Shown: positions 33,934 through 41,729 of the stretch, piece by piece
Layout: every line of letters begins with the position of its first letter
Numbering within the stretch: position 1 is the stretch's first letter
Assembly (NCBI RefSeq): GCF_020985305.1
Contig: NZ_CP087588.1
Span: 1,724,501-1,788,500 of the forward strand
Source of the DNA: Croceicoccus sp. Ery15
Lineage (GTDB): Bacteria; Pseudomonadota; Alphaproteobacteria; Sphingomonadales; Sphingomonadaceae
Length of the DNA stretch: 64,000 nucleotides
Direction of reading: 5' to 3'
Position numbers and translations under genes: made by a program
Notes under the pieces: model-generated
What the model was told of the DNA's origin: nothing
Database searches by the model: none
Seen by the model: the letters and a program-made list of their open reading frames with translations, nothing else

Positions 33934-34932
33934 CTAATTCGAGTATTCGTATCCGTGCACGGTCATGCGCAATTCCTCGCCCGCTCGCATGCCCTGCCAT
34001 TTGCCGGCCCAATAAACAAAACCGGCGTCTTCCGGATAGAGCGGAAAGAACTGCATAAAGGGTCGAAGCGGATCGTTGACGAACCAGCCGGTATCCGACC
34101 GCAGAAAGCTGTATACCACTTCGCCATCGACCAGCATGTCGATAACGCCTGCATCGCTATCGACGTCGATGCCGAAACGCATTGTCCGCCCTGAAAAATC
34201 CTGCCCCGCAAACAATCGCACGGTTTTCGACTTGTGCACGCCATCGACATAGCGATGGATCGAAACATCCAGGCCCTTGCGCCCGGCAAATTCGAAATCG
34301 ATCTCGTCCCGCGTGTCGGAATTATACAGCCAAAGCGGCGCCACAATCATCCCGTCGCGCATTTCGGGCAATGTCACCTCGGCTTCCCACAAACCGTCAC
34401 GACGCGCGGGCGTGCCATCAACCGCCTGAAGTTGCGGCGCGCCACTTGCATTGAGGATGAAGTCGACCGATCCGTCAGAGCGTTGGCGGACATGGTCGTA
34501 TTTCCACGGAATGGGGCCGAATTCATTATCCCACTGCGACGCATGCCAGGGCGCGCTCCACCGCCACAGGGCCATTTCCGACAAATCCAGCGGCGGCAGT
34601 TCGGCAAGGGAGGATGATGTTCCCTGTGATGCCGATGGTGCCGGTGCAGGAGAAGGCGCAGCGGTTGGAGATGGCGCGGGTGTCGGAGACGGTGCGGGTG
34701 TCGGAGAAGGCGCGGGCGCCGGTGTCGGAGACGGTGCGGGGGATGGCGCGGGAGAAGGCGCGGGAGAAGGCGCAGGACTCGCCGTGCCATTGTCCGGTGC
34801 CGAGGGAACAACCACCGGTTCCGACGCTGCTCCGCTCGCGCTTTGGGTGCTCCCCGCCTCGCCGCCGCCGCAAGCGGCCAGCGTGCAAACCGCCACACCG
34901 GCGAGCCAATATCTGCCACTCGTTCGTGCCAT
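33934..34932 (-). CDS. GH16-like glycoside hydrolase lipoprotein
   Basis: A 332-residue predicted lipoprotein. The signal ends in the lipobox LAAC (Cys21). Residues 51-100 are a Pro/Ala/Ser/Thr linker, and the remainder resembles a family 16 beta-jellyroll with the catalytic pattern E210-I-D212-F-E214 in TRDEIDFEFAGRKG. GH16 enzymes cut beta-1,3 or beta-1,4 glucans, agar or carrageenan; the substrate cannot be read from the sequence. The ATG at 34932 was chosen because it opens the lipoprotein signal. No other polysaccharide-degradation gene is adjacent, and an envelope or self-polysaccharide role is possible. Confidence 0.75.
   Translation of the reverse strand: MARTSGRYWLAGVAVCTLAACGGGEAGSTQSASGAASEPVVVPSAPDNGTASPAPSPAPSPAPSPAPSPTPAPAPSPTPAPSPTPAPSPTAAPSPAPAPSASQGTSSSLAELPPLDLSEMALWRWSAPWHASQWDNEFGPIPWKYDHVRQRSDGSVDFILNASGAPQLQAVDGTPARRDGLWEAEVTLPEMRDGMIVAPLWLYNSDTRDEIDFEFAGRKGLDVSIHRYVDGVHKSKTVRLFAGQDFSGRTMRFGIDVDSDAGVIDMLVDGEVVYSFLRSDTGWFVNDPLRPFMQFFPLYPEDAGFVYWAGKWQGMRAGEELRMTVHGYEYSN
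34633..34782 (-). repeat. Pro-Ala-Pro-Ser/Thr linker repeat inside the GH16-like gene
   Basis: About 50 codons of short degenerate units encode APSPAPSP and APSPTPAP steps between the lipobox and the catalytic domain. At the DNA level the units differ by synonymous and Ser/Thr changes, so the tract is an old expansion rather than a perfect satellite. Confidence 0.8.
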
Positions 34933-35129
34933 TTCCTGCCCTTCAGAACGCACTGCGGCGATCGAATATGCAACGCGGAAAACCCGCCGTCCTTTGGCAG
35001 AAAAGCATGCAGCTACTGGGTTAAATGACAGCTAAACCCTTGGGTTAACGCAAGTTAAGATGGCTAGGATGGCGCTTTATTCGTAATGCGTAACGGCCCG
35101 GCCCGATGGCAGGAACCTGACCGAAGGGC

Positions 35130-35888
35130 CTAAATCCCCGCATACCAGTCATAGCCCACCCGGTCCTCCCAATATCCGCCCTTGCCGCCACCGATAGGGG
35201 TCAGCGATTCCACGATCTCGATCGCCTGAACATATTTGGCGTGCTTGTATCCCAGCTGGCGTTCCACCCTCAGCCGCAAGGGGGCGCCATTCGCGACGGG
35301 CAGCAAAGTATCGTTCATGGCCCATGCCAGAATGGTCTGCGGGTGGAACGCATCGATCAGATCGATCGATTCGTAATAGGGTGTCCCGCGATACAGATCG
35401 GCGCAGCGGAACACCGCATATCGCGCCTGCGTCTTCAACCCCGCCGCCTTCAATAGCAGCGACAAGGGCGGGCCATGCCATTTGCCGATGGCGCTCCATC
35501 CTTCCACGCAGTCGTGGCGCGTGATCTGGGTGCGGGCGGGCATGTTGCGGATTTCGGCCAGCGACAGCGCCATCGGGCGTTCGACAAGCCCGCCGATGGT
35601 CAGCACCCAATCTGCAAAGCCGTTCGCGGCCATCGCGTTGTAATCCGCCGTATCGGGATTGCGCGTGCCATTGGCGCGGAACACGGGCGACATCTCGCTC
35701 TCGGCATATTCGCGGGCCAGCGCGTTCCGGTCCATAATCGTGCGTTGCAGCGCCTGATGCGCCTTTTCCCCGCTGAACAATATCGCGCGGCCCGCGGCGC
35801 TGTCCTGAAACGCGTCGCATCCGGCCAGCGCCGATCCGGCCAGCCCGCCGATCAGCGCGCGGCGGGTGAACTTGGGATCAATGCTCAT
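35130..35888 (-). CDS. molybdopterin-dependent oxidoreductase (sulfite-oxidase fold)
   Basis: A 252-residue periplasmic enzyme. The N-terminus FTRRALIGGLAGSALAGC combines a twin-arginine export motif with a possible lipobox, so it may be a Tat-exported lipoprotein. The Mo-coordinating Cys is Cys127 in ITRHDCVEGWSAIGKWHG. The C-terminal part has LRLRVERQLGYKHAKYVQAIEIV. It is related to the YedY/MsrP catalytic subunits, which repair oxidised methionine, but the substrate is unproven. Its start lies 11 bp inside the 3' end of the cytochrome b gene, so the pair is a membrane-coupled redox unit. Confidence 0.88.
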   Translation of the reverse strand: MSIDPKFTRRALIGGLAGSALAGCDAFQDSAAGRAILFSGEKAHQALQRTIMDRNALAREYAESEMSPVFRANGTRNPDTADYNAMAANGFADWVLTIGGLVERPMALSLAEIRNMPARTQITRHDCVEGWSAIGKWHGPPLSLLLKAAGLKTQARYAVFRCADLYRGTPYYESIDLIDAFHPQTILAWAMNDTLLPVANGAPLRLRVERQLGYKHAKYVQAIEIVESLTPIGGGKGGYWEDRVGYDWYAGI

Positions 35889-36588
35889 CGGGAATTCTCC
35901 AGCGGCCCGTGATCATGGACCGGATTTCGTTCACCGGCCCCGCCAGCAGCACCAGCAGCAGGTGAACAACGATAAAGACCATGACCGCCCAGCAGGCGAT
36001 GAAATGGATCGAACGCGCCGATTGCCGCTCGCCGAATATGTCGAGCAGCCACGGCCACGCTGCGTTCATCGCGGGCGAGAGCGTCAGGCCGGTCAGCACC
36101 AGCAGGGGCAGCGCGACGAAGATCACCGAAACATAGGCCAGCTTCTGCAATATATTATAGGCATCGGGCCGTTCGGGATCGTGAAAGCGCAGCCGCAGAT
36201 GCGCCCTGATATCGGCCCACAGATGCCGCGGCGCGATGTCGGCAGGGCGGATGCGCAGGTCGCGCACAATATGTCCGTTCAACAGGCTGGCGATCATGAA
36301 CACAGCCAGATTGAACGCGAACAGCAGCGCAAAGGTCAGGTGCCAGCGCCGCGCCATGGCCAGGTTATACTCGCTGGGGATCGTGATCCAGCCGGGAAAA
36401 CGCGGCGGGTGCAGCCATGCCGGATCGAAATTCGCCCCGAACTGCCCCCAGTACAGATGCGGATGCGCGTTCGATATCATCAACCCGCTGCCGATCAGCA
36501 CGAATACCGCCAGCACGTTCACCCAGTGCCACAGCCGCGTCATGATCCGGTGCCGATAGATGCGCTGCGGCGATTCGCTCTGGCTCAC
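35878..36588 (-). CDS. cytochrome b/b6-type membrane subunit
   Basis: A 236-residue protein with four to five hydrophobic helices and transmembrane histidines (RIMTRLWHWVNVLAVF, RRWHLTFALLFAFN, IHFIACWAVMVFIVVHLLLVLL). This is the pattern of cytochrome b561/hydrogenase-type b subunits. It overlaps the molybdopterin oxidoreductase gene by 11 bp and probably passes quinol electrons to it. It differs from the MsrQ-type partner usually found with MsrP, so the pair may serve another substrate. Confidence 0.87.
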   Translation of the reverse strand: MSQSESPQRIYRHRIMTRLWHWVNVLAVFVLIGSGLMISNAHPHLYWGQFGANFDPAWLHPPRFPGWITIPSEYNLAMARRWHLTFALLFAFNLAVFMIASLLNGHIVRDLRIRPADIAPRHLWADIRAHLRLRFHDPERPDAYNILQKLAYVSVIFVALPLLVLTGLTLSPAMNAAWPWLLDIFGERQSARSIHFIACWAVMVFIVVHLLLVLLAGPVNEIRSMITGRWRIPDEH

Positions 36589-36753
36589 ATCCCTCTCCCT
36601 ATAGGTGGCAAGCGATTGCCCGAACGCAGCCTAGCGGGATCGGATCGTTGCGTCACCGTGGCCCCGCGCAGCTTTTTTCGCATCTCGCGCAAAAAGAGCC
36701 ACAGAAGGGGTTGCCAAGATTCAAAGCCCGCCCTATTGGCCGCCCTCCAGAGC

Positions 36754-36830
36754 GCGCCCGTAGCTCAGCTGGATAGAGTACCTGACTACGAATCAGGTGG
36801 TCGGAGGTTCGAATCCTTCCGGGCGCGCCA
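36754..36830 (+). tRNA. tRNA-Arg (ACG)
   Basis: A 77-nt cloverleaf: acceptor GCGCCCG/CGGGCGC, D-arm GCTCAGCTGGATAGAGT, anticodon stem CCTGA/TCAGG with loop CTACGAA (anticodon ACG, read as ICG), T-arm GGAGGTTCGAATCCTTC, and an encoded CCA. It decodes CGU/CGC/CGA. Confidence 0.97.
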
Positions 36831-36832
36831 AC

Positions 36833-36875
36833 AAAACACCCGCCCCTTCACGCGAAGGGGCGGGTGTTTTGTTTT
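36833..36875 (+). terminator. terminator of tRNA-Arg
   Basis: The long arms AAAACACCCGCCCC and GGGGCGGGTGTTTT (14 bp, perfect) start 3 nt after the tRNA, with a 10-nt loop, followed by GTTTT. Confidence 0.88.
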
Positions 36876-36928
36876 CGGGCCATGGCAGGTTGGAACTGAT
36901 CGGAGACGGCCAGAGCGAAGCGGCGGCC

Positions 36929-36946
36929 AATCCTTCCGGGCGCGCC
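36929..36946 (+). repeat. 18-bp copy of the tRNA-Arg 3' end (possible attachment-site scar)
   Basis: AATCCTTCCGGGCGCGCC here is identical to 36812-36829, the T-arm and acceptor end of tRNA-Arg, 117 bp upstream. Phages and islands that integrate into tRNA genes leave such direct repeats. No integrase is present between or beside the copies, so this may be a scar. Confidence 0.6.
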
Positions 36947-36965
36947 GCCGCCAGCACCACGCCCA

Positions 36966-37451
36966 TCAAACCCCCGACCACAACTGCCCCAGCAAAATCC
37001 GGTCCAGCGGCGCCAGATCCAGCGAATCGACATCGGGAATCGCAAACCAGCCCAGCCCCCCGCCTTCCAGCGGAGCGGGATTTCCGGCCCAGATTCGGCA
37101 GCTGTAAAGAAGCAATACAATGCCGCGCGCCGGTTCCGGCGGCGAAAAATCGCGTGTTTCATATGCAAATCCGCGTGGCGAAAATGCACTGTCCGAAATT
37201 GTTACACCCAGCTCTTCGGCCAGTTCGCGGGCCAGCGCCGCGGGAGGCGTTTCGCCTGCCTCAACCTTGCCACCGGGAAATTCCCACAATCCTTCCAAGT
37301 GTTTACCGGCAGGGCGGCGATGCATCAGTACGCGGTTCGCATCGTCGATCAGCGCGCCAGCGACCACCAGCATCGGCGGCCGGATGACCGAATTGGCACC
37401 GTCCGGGCCCCGATCTGTCGGCCTGTTTTTCAACTCACGCCTCCGCATCAA
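36966..37451 (-). CDS. mutT: Nudix hydrolase, MutT-like
   Basis: A 161-residue pyrophosphohydrolase with a complete Nudix box, GGKVEAGETPPAALARELAEELGV, after LEGLWEFP. The MutT-like layout suggests hydrolysis of 8-oxo-dGTP to prevent mutations. The first ATG gives an Arg-rich N-terminal extension; an internal ATG at MLVVAGALIDD would give a protein closer to the usual MutT length of about 135 residues. Confidence 0.88.
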   Translation of the reverse strand: MMRRRELKNRPTDRGPDGANSVIRPPMLVVAGALIDDANRVLMHRRPAGKHLEGLWEFPGGKVEAGETPPAALARELAEELGVTISDSAFSPRGFAYETRDFSPPEPARGIVLLLYSCRIWAGNPAPLEGGGLGWFAIPDVDSLDLAPLDRILLGQLWSGV

Positions 37452-37513
37452 CTAAATCTTAATTCCTGCAGGTGATTTTGATGATCGGACCACATGAGGA
37501 GGCCCGATTAGCA

Positions 37514-37696
37514 ATGACGAACATCGTTCAACAGATGCTGCGTGACGAGCAAGGTGCAACGGCCATCGAATATGGCCTGATCTGCGCCCTGCTGGCGATC
37601 GCCGCAATGGGCGCGATGCAGGGATTTGCAAATTCGACCATCGCCATGTGGATGAACGTTTCTAGCAAGACTCTGGAAGCCGCGAAGGACGGATAG
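37514..37696 (+). CDS. flp: Flp-family type IVb pilin (first copy)
   Basis: A 60-residue prepilin with the Flp signature DEQGATAIEYGLICALLAIAA: the prepilin peptidase would cut after Gly, leaving Glu5 and Tyr6 in the mature subunit. It assembles the tight-adherence pilus. The nearest GAGGAG is 13 nt from this ATG, which is long, so translation may be weak. A second pilin gene follows after 149 bp. No cpa/tad assembly genes are in the window. Confidence 0.9.
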   Translation: MTNIVQQMLRDEQGATAIEYGLICALLAIAAMGAMQGFANSTIAMWMNVSSKTLEAAKDG

Positions 37697-37845
37697 CTTT
37701 CCGTAATTTACGAATAATTCAGGATCTTATTCTAGGAAGAGTGGGCTTGATCCAGACTTTGGGGGCACCGGAATTCGTGAAGACTTCCGCCAAATACGGA
37801 AAGAGCTGGTGAATTGAAGTACTTTATTTGACCAGGAGAATGACC

Positions 37846-38022
37846 ATGAAGCTTTTCAACGAAATCCTCAACGACGAATCCGGCGCGACCGCAATCGAAT
37901 ACGGTCTGATCGCTGCCCTGATCGCTGTTGCTTGCATCACCGCGCTGACCTCGCTGGGCGGTTCGCTCGAGAACACCTTCACGAAGGTTGACACCGACCT
38001 GTCGGCTGCGAACCAGGGCTAA
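37846..38022 (+). CDS. flp: Flp-family type IVb pilin (second copy)
   Basis: A 58-residue prepilin with DESGATAIEYGLIAALIAVACITAL, the standard Flp cleavage and Glu/Tyr pattern. The ATG at 37846 follows AGGAGA at 7 nt, a much better ribosome binding site than that of the first copy, and a terminator follows directly. This is probably the major pilin. The Glu/Gly-spaced C-termini of the two copies differ, so they are not recent duplicates. Confidence 0.93.
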   Translation: MKLFNEILNDESGATAIEYGLIAALIAVACITALTSLGGSLENTFTKVDTDLSAANQG

Positions 38023-38045
38023 TAGCCTTATCGGTTACTGAGCGG

Positions 38046-38074
38046 AGGGGTGGCAGGAAACTGCCACCCCTTTG
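38046..38074 (+). terminator. terminator of the pilin genes
   Basis: The arms AGGGGTGGCAG and CTGCCACCCCT (11 bp) enclose a GAAA tetraloop, followed by a short T-run, 23 bp after the second pilin stop. Confidence 0.82.
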
Positions 38075-38137
38075 TATTTGGTTATGCGATAAACCCGCCG
38101 CAGACAAAAAATCTGCGGGTGCCGCACCTCCAGCCAA

Positions 38138-39640
38138 TCAATACACGACCAGCTTCACCTTTTGGCCAGGCTGCAACACCGAATTCTGCGTCAGCGAATT
38201 CAGCACCAGAAAGCGTTCCAGCTTCGCATTGTCATAGGCCATGCGATTGGCCAGCCCCTGCAATGTGTCGCCCGATTTGACAGTCACGACATCGATCCGG
38301 CGCGGCTTTACCGCCGATGCTTCGCTGGCCGAAATGCGCCGCATCGACGAATACATCGGGTTGAACACACTCGCCCCGCCCGCCTGCGTGATCGTCACGA
38401 AGTGGAAGGCCTGCGATTTCGAGAATTCATAGGCAAACACCGTCACATCGACCGATCCGTTGCCCGTATTGGCGCGCGCGGTGCCATAGGCGGCCGGAAT
38501 GCCGTTCACCGTTGTGCGCTGGATTTGCGCAGGCTGGATCTTTGCCTGCCCGTCGCCCGTCAGCTCTCCGAACACGCCGCTGATATAACTGTCCATATTA
38601 CCCGAATAGGGGCGACCGGCCAGTTGCCCCTTGCCCGACTGTCCGCTGATCGACACCGCCTGCGTGCCGTTCACAAGGAAGAATCCGCTGGGTGCCTTGA
38701 ACGCGAAGCGCAGTTCGGGATGAATGAAATTCGCCCCGTCAACGATGCCCTGCTTGGGATCGTCGCCGTACAGCATGCCGTCGATCGCGGTCAGGAACAT
38801 GTCGCGATTGGTCACGGTGCCGGGCTTGCCCTGCGCATCCTGATACGCGCCGCGCACGCGGCTGGCGGGATCGGGGTGGGTGCTGGCCCATTCGGGCACC
38901 TGATTCGAACTGCCCATCAGCTGCGCGTCCAGCGTATTTTGCTGCGCCAGACTTTCCAGAACGGTCGCCATTGCGGTCGGATCGTAACCCGCGCTCGACA
39001 GATAGGCGATGCCAAGATCGTCAGCCTGCAATTCCTGACTGCGCGAATATTTCAGGGTCAACAGCTGCGATCCCTGCATCGCCAGTTCCTGACCCAGCTG
39101 TCCCAATTGCGAATCGCCCAGTAGAACGCTGGACACTACCGCGCCCAGTACGCCCAGAATGCTGTTCTGCTGCGCCGCCTGTTGCCGCTGCTGCGAATGG
39201 CGCGCGGCGACATGCCCGACCTCGTGCCCCAGCACGCCCGCCAGTTCCGCCTCGTTATCCATCAGCGCGACCAGCTGGCGCGTGGTATAGATATAGCCGC
39301 CGGGGATCGCGAAAGCATTGTTCACCGGGCTGTTCAGCAGCGTCACCGTATAGGCATCGCGCGCACTGGCAAGGCCGGATTGCGCGGCGATATTCTTGCC
39401 CACGCGCTCGACATAATTGGACTGCGTACCGGTATAGGCACCGCCGAACTGGGCAAGGAACTGGGGATGCGCCTCGCGCCCGATCTGCTGTTCCTGCGCG
39501 GTAATCGCGCCCGCCTGCCCCGGCGTTACCGGCGCGGTGGTCGCCCCGACGCATGCGGTCAGCCCGATGGCCAGCGCACTGACCGAAGCGATGGCTATGC
39601 CCGTTTTACGCGAAAACGGGCGGAAATGGCGGCGGTTCAT
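38138..39640 (-). CDS. M48-family metalloprotease lipoprotein with LysM domain
   Basis: A 500-residue predicted lipoprotein (lipobox LTAC, Cys30). The zinc-protease motif is HEVGH (His139, Glu140, His143) with the third ligand in SQELQADDLG. A central domain of unknown type follows, and the C-terminus is a LysM fold (VKSGDTLQGLANRMAYDNAK ... LQPGQKVKLVV) that would bind peptidoglycan. It resembles BepA-type outer-membrane quality-control proteases, with LysM added. The ATG at 39640 is spaced 9 nt from GGAG; another two codons upstream is only 3 nt away. Confidence 0.9.
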   Translation of the reverse strand: MNRRHFRPFSRKTGIAIASVSALAIGLTACVGATTAPVTPGQAGAITAQEQQIGREAHPQFLAQFGGAYTGTQSNYVERVGKNIAAQSGLASARDAYTVTLLNSPVNNAFAIPGGYIYTTRQLVALMDNEAELAGVLGHEVGHVAARHSQQRQQAAQQNSILGVLGAVVSSVLLGDSQLGQLGQELAMQGSQLLTLKYSRSQELQADDLGIAYLSSAGYDPTAMATVLESLAQQNTLDAQLMGSSNQVPEWASTHPDPASRVRGAYQDAQGKPGTVTNRDMFLTAIDGMLYGDDPKQGIVDGANFIHPELRFAFKAPSGFFLVNGTQAVSISGQSGKGQLAGRPYSGNMDSYISGVFGELTGDGQAKIQPAQIQRTTVNGIPAAYGTARANTGNGSVDVTVFAYEFSKSQAFHFVTITQAGGASVFNPMYSSMRRISASEASAVKPRRIDVVTVKSGDTLQGLANRMAYDNAKLERFLVLNSLTQNSVLQPGQKVKLVVY

Positions 39641-39799
39641 CGGCATCGGCTCCCTCGATTGGCATCCTGACAGGCGCAATCGGCGCCGCCCGCGTCGGGC
39701 AGCGCCGAAGTCCCCATGACGGGTAAAACAAGGTTATGACAGCATTTGTTCCCGCAAGCTGAACGGGAATGCATGAGGGTTGCAGGGCCGTAGCCGCCC

Positions 39800-40756
39800 C
39801 TAGAAGCCCGAGCCAATTTGCAGGAAACGCTCTGCCCGGCGTGCCTGCAACTGCGCGGCATCATATTGGGCAAGCCCGGCCAGTTCCTCGCCGATTGCGG
39901 CGCCAAGCGCCTCGGACGCGGCCGCCGGATCGCGATGCGCGCCGCCCAACGGCTCGGGCACAATACGGTCGATCACGCCCAGCTTTTTCAAATCCTGTGC
40001 GGTGACCTTCATCGCTTCGGCCGCGTCGGGCGCCTTTTCCGCGGTGCGCCACAGGATCGATGCGCAGCCTTCCGGGCTGATCACCGAATAAACGGCGTGT
40101 TCCATCATCAGCACGCGTTCGGCAGAAGCCAGCGCCACCGCGCCGCCCGATCCGCCCTCGCCCACAATGGTGGCGACCATCGGCACCGGCAGGTCAAGGC
40201 ATGCCTGCGTCGCGCGGGCGATCGCCTCGGCCTGACCGCGTTCCTCAGCCTCGATCCCCGGGAACGCGCCCGACGTATCGACCAGAGTGACCACCGGCAG
40301 GCCGAACCGGCCCGCCATTTCCATCAGGCGCACTGCCTTGCGATAGCCTTCGGGTTTGCCCATGCCGAAATTATGCTTCAGCCGCGACTGGACATCGTGG
40401 CCCTTTTCATGGCCGATCAGCATCACTTTCTGCCCCGATTTCAGCGTGGCGAAACCGCCCAGAATCGCCTGATCGTCGGCAAAGCTGCGGTCGCCGCCCA
40501 GCGGCACGAAATCATCGGTCAGATGCGCGACGTAATCGCGGAAATGCGGGCGCTGCGGATGGCGGGCGACCTGCGTTTTCTGCCACGGCGACAGGCTGCG
40601 ATAGATCTGGGCGCGCTGGTTGGCGGCCTTGGCCTCCAGCTTTGAAACCTCGGCCTTGATGTCGACGACATCGTCCTTGTCCGCCGTGTCGCGCAGCGCC
40701 TTGATCTGGGCTTCCAGCTCGGCCAGCGGCTTTTCGAATTCGAGATAGGAAATCAT
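39800..40756 (-). CDS. accA: acetyl-CoA carboxylase carboxyltransferase subunit alpha
   Basis: A 318-residue AccA, which with AccD transfers CO2 from biotin to acetyl-CoA. Landmarks are the N-terminal [40 protein letters not shown], and the crotonase-like core [37 protein letters not shown]. Length is normal. xerD lies 55 bp upstream in the same direction, a common alphaproteobacterial arrangement. Confidence 0.97.
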   Translation of the reverse strand: MISYLEFEKPLAELEAQIKALRDTADKDDVVDIKAEVSKLEAKAANQRAQIYRSLSPWQKTQVARHPQRPHFRDYVAHLTDDFVPLGGDRSFADDQAILGGFATLKSGQKVMLIGHEKGHDVQSRLKHNFGMGKPEGYRKAVRLMEMAGRFGLPVVTLVDTSGAFPGIEAEERGQAEAIARATQACLDLPVPMVATIVGEGGSGGAVALASAERVLMMEHAVYSVISPEGCASILWRTAEKAPDAAEAMKVTAQDLKKLGVIDRIVPEPLGGAHRDPAAASEALGAAIGEELAGLAQYDAAQLQARRAERFLQIGSGF

Positions 40757-40811
40757 GCCATCGCGCTAAACGCACATTTCGCAATGGGCAAGAGCATGCA
40801 TGCCCCCGTCC

Positions 40812-41717
40812 CTAACGATGCACGCGCCATGCTCCACCCGCCAGCGGATGCTTCGCGTTCACAAGCTCCACCAGCCGCGCCGAATCGACATGGGTATAGA
40901 TCTGGGTGGTCGAAATGTCGGAATGGCCCAGCAATGTCTGCAACACGCGCAGATCGGCCCCGCCTTCCAGCAAATGGGTGGCGAATGCATGGCGCAGCAC
41001 ATGCGGGCTGACCGCTTCGGGGGCAATGCCTGCCCTGCCCGCCAGATCGCGCAGCAACTGGAACAGGCGCACCCGGCTGATATGGCCGGTGCGCGAGGGG
41101 AAGAGGAAGCGCGCCCCCTTGTCATTCTTCGCCGGGACGATGCGTTTTGCCAGCCATGCCGACAAGGCCTGCCGCGCGCGGGTCGAAACCGGCACCATGC
41201 GCTGCTTCCCGCCCTTGCCCGTCAATGTCAGCAGCGGTGCATCGCGCGGCACGCTGTTCAGGGGAAGCGACACCAGCTCGGTCGCGCGCAGGCCCGATCC
41301 GTACAGCAGTTCCAGCAGTGCCAGCATGCGTACCGCTTCGGGCTTGCCGGTCTGCGCCTCTTCCTCAGCCACGGCGAACAGCGCGGCGATCTGGTCGTGC
41401 GTCAACAGGCGCGGCAGCGGGCGGCGGGTGCGCGGGCGCGGCAAAGCATCCGAAGGATCGTCCTGTCGCAGCCCCTCGTCCACCAGAAAGCCATAGAACT
41501 GGCGCAGCGCCGAACAGCGGCGCGCAAGGCTGCTGGGTGCCAGATGCGCCCATTCGCTGCCCAGCCCCGCCAGCGCGTCGCCATCGGCATGGACCAGATC
41601 GGGCACCGCCTCGCGCGCGGCATCAAGGTCGCGGGCATAGGCGGCCAGCGTATTGGTCGCCGCCCCGCGCTCCGCCGCCAGATGGGCAAGGAATTCCTGT
41701 ATGGCTGCGCGGCTCAT
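40812..41717 (-). CDS. xerD: tyrosine recombinase XerD
   Basis: A 301-residue tyrosine recombinase with the full catalytic set: Arg144 (GSGLRATELVSLPL), Lys168 (LTGKGGKQRM), His239/Arg242 (SPHVLRHAFATHLL), His265 (LLGHSDISTTQIYTHV) and Tyr274. It resolves chromosome dimers at dif with XerC. The position beside accA and aroKB and the normal length argue for the housekeeping XerD rather than a mobile-element integrase. Confidence 0.93.
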   Translation of the reverse strand: MSRAAIQEFLAHLAAERGAATNTLAAYARDLDAAREAVPDLVHADGDALAGLGSEWAHLAPSSLARRCSALRQFYGFLVDEGLRQDDPSDALPRPRTRRPLPRLLTHDQIAALFAVAEEEAQTGKPEAVRMLALLELLYGSGLRATELVSLPLNSVPRDAPLLTLTGKGGKQRMVPVSTRARQALSAWLAKRIVPAKNDKGARFLFPSRTGHISRVRLFQLLRDLAGRAGIAPEAVSPHVLRHAFATHLLEGGADLRVLQTLLGHSDISTTQIYTHVDSARLVELVNAKHPLAGGAWRVHR

Positions 41718-41729
41718 GCGCGCATCGCC

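Noticed and set aside
31796..33937. Plus-strand open frame of 713 codons opposite the PLD-family and hemerythrin genes
   Set aside because: Spans two supported minus-strand genes and their spacer and contains no recognisable motif.
34633..34782. CRISPR-like array in the PAPSP region
   Set aside because: The units are short, in frame and encode a linker; there are no spacers or cas genes.
36929..36946. Second tRNA-Arg gene
   Set aside because: Only 18 bp of the 3' end is present; no D-arm or anticodon arm can be formed upstream.
40812..41717. Mobile-element integrase
   Set aside because: Normal XerD length and catalytic set beside accA and aroKB, with no att sites or phage genes; housekeeping XerD fits better.
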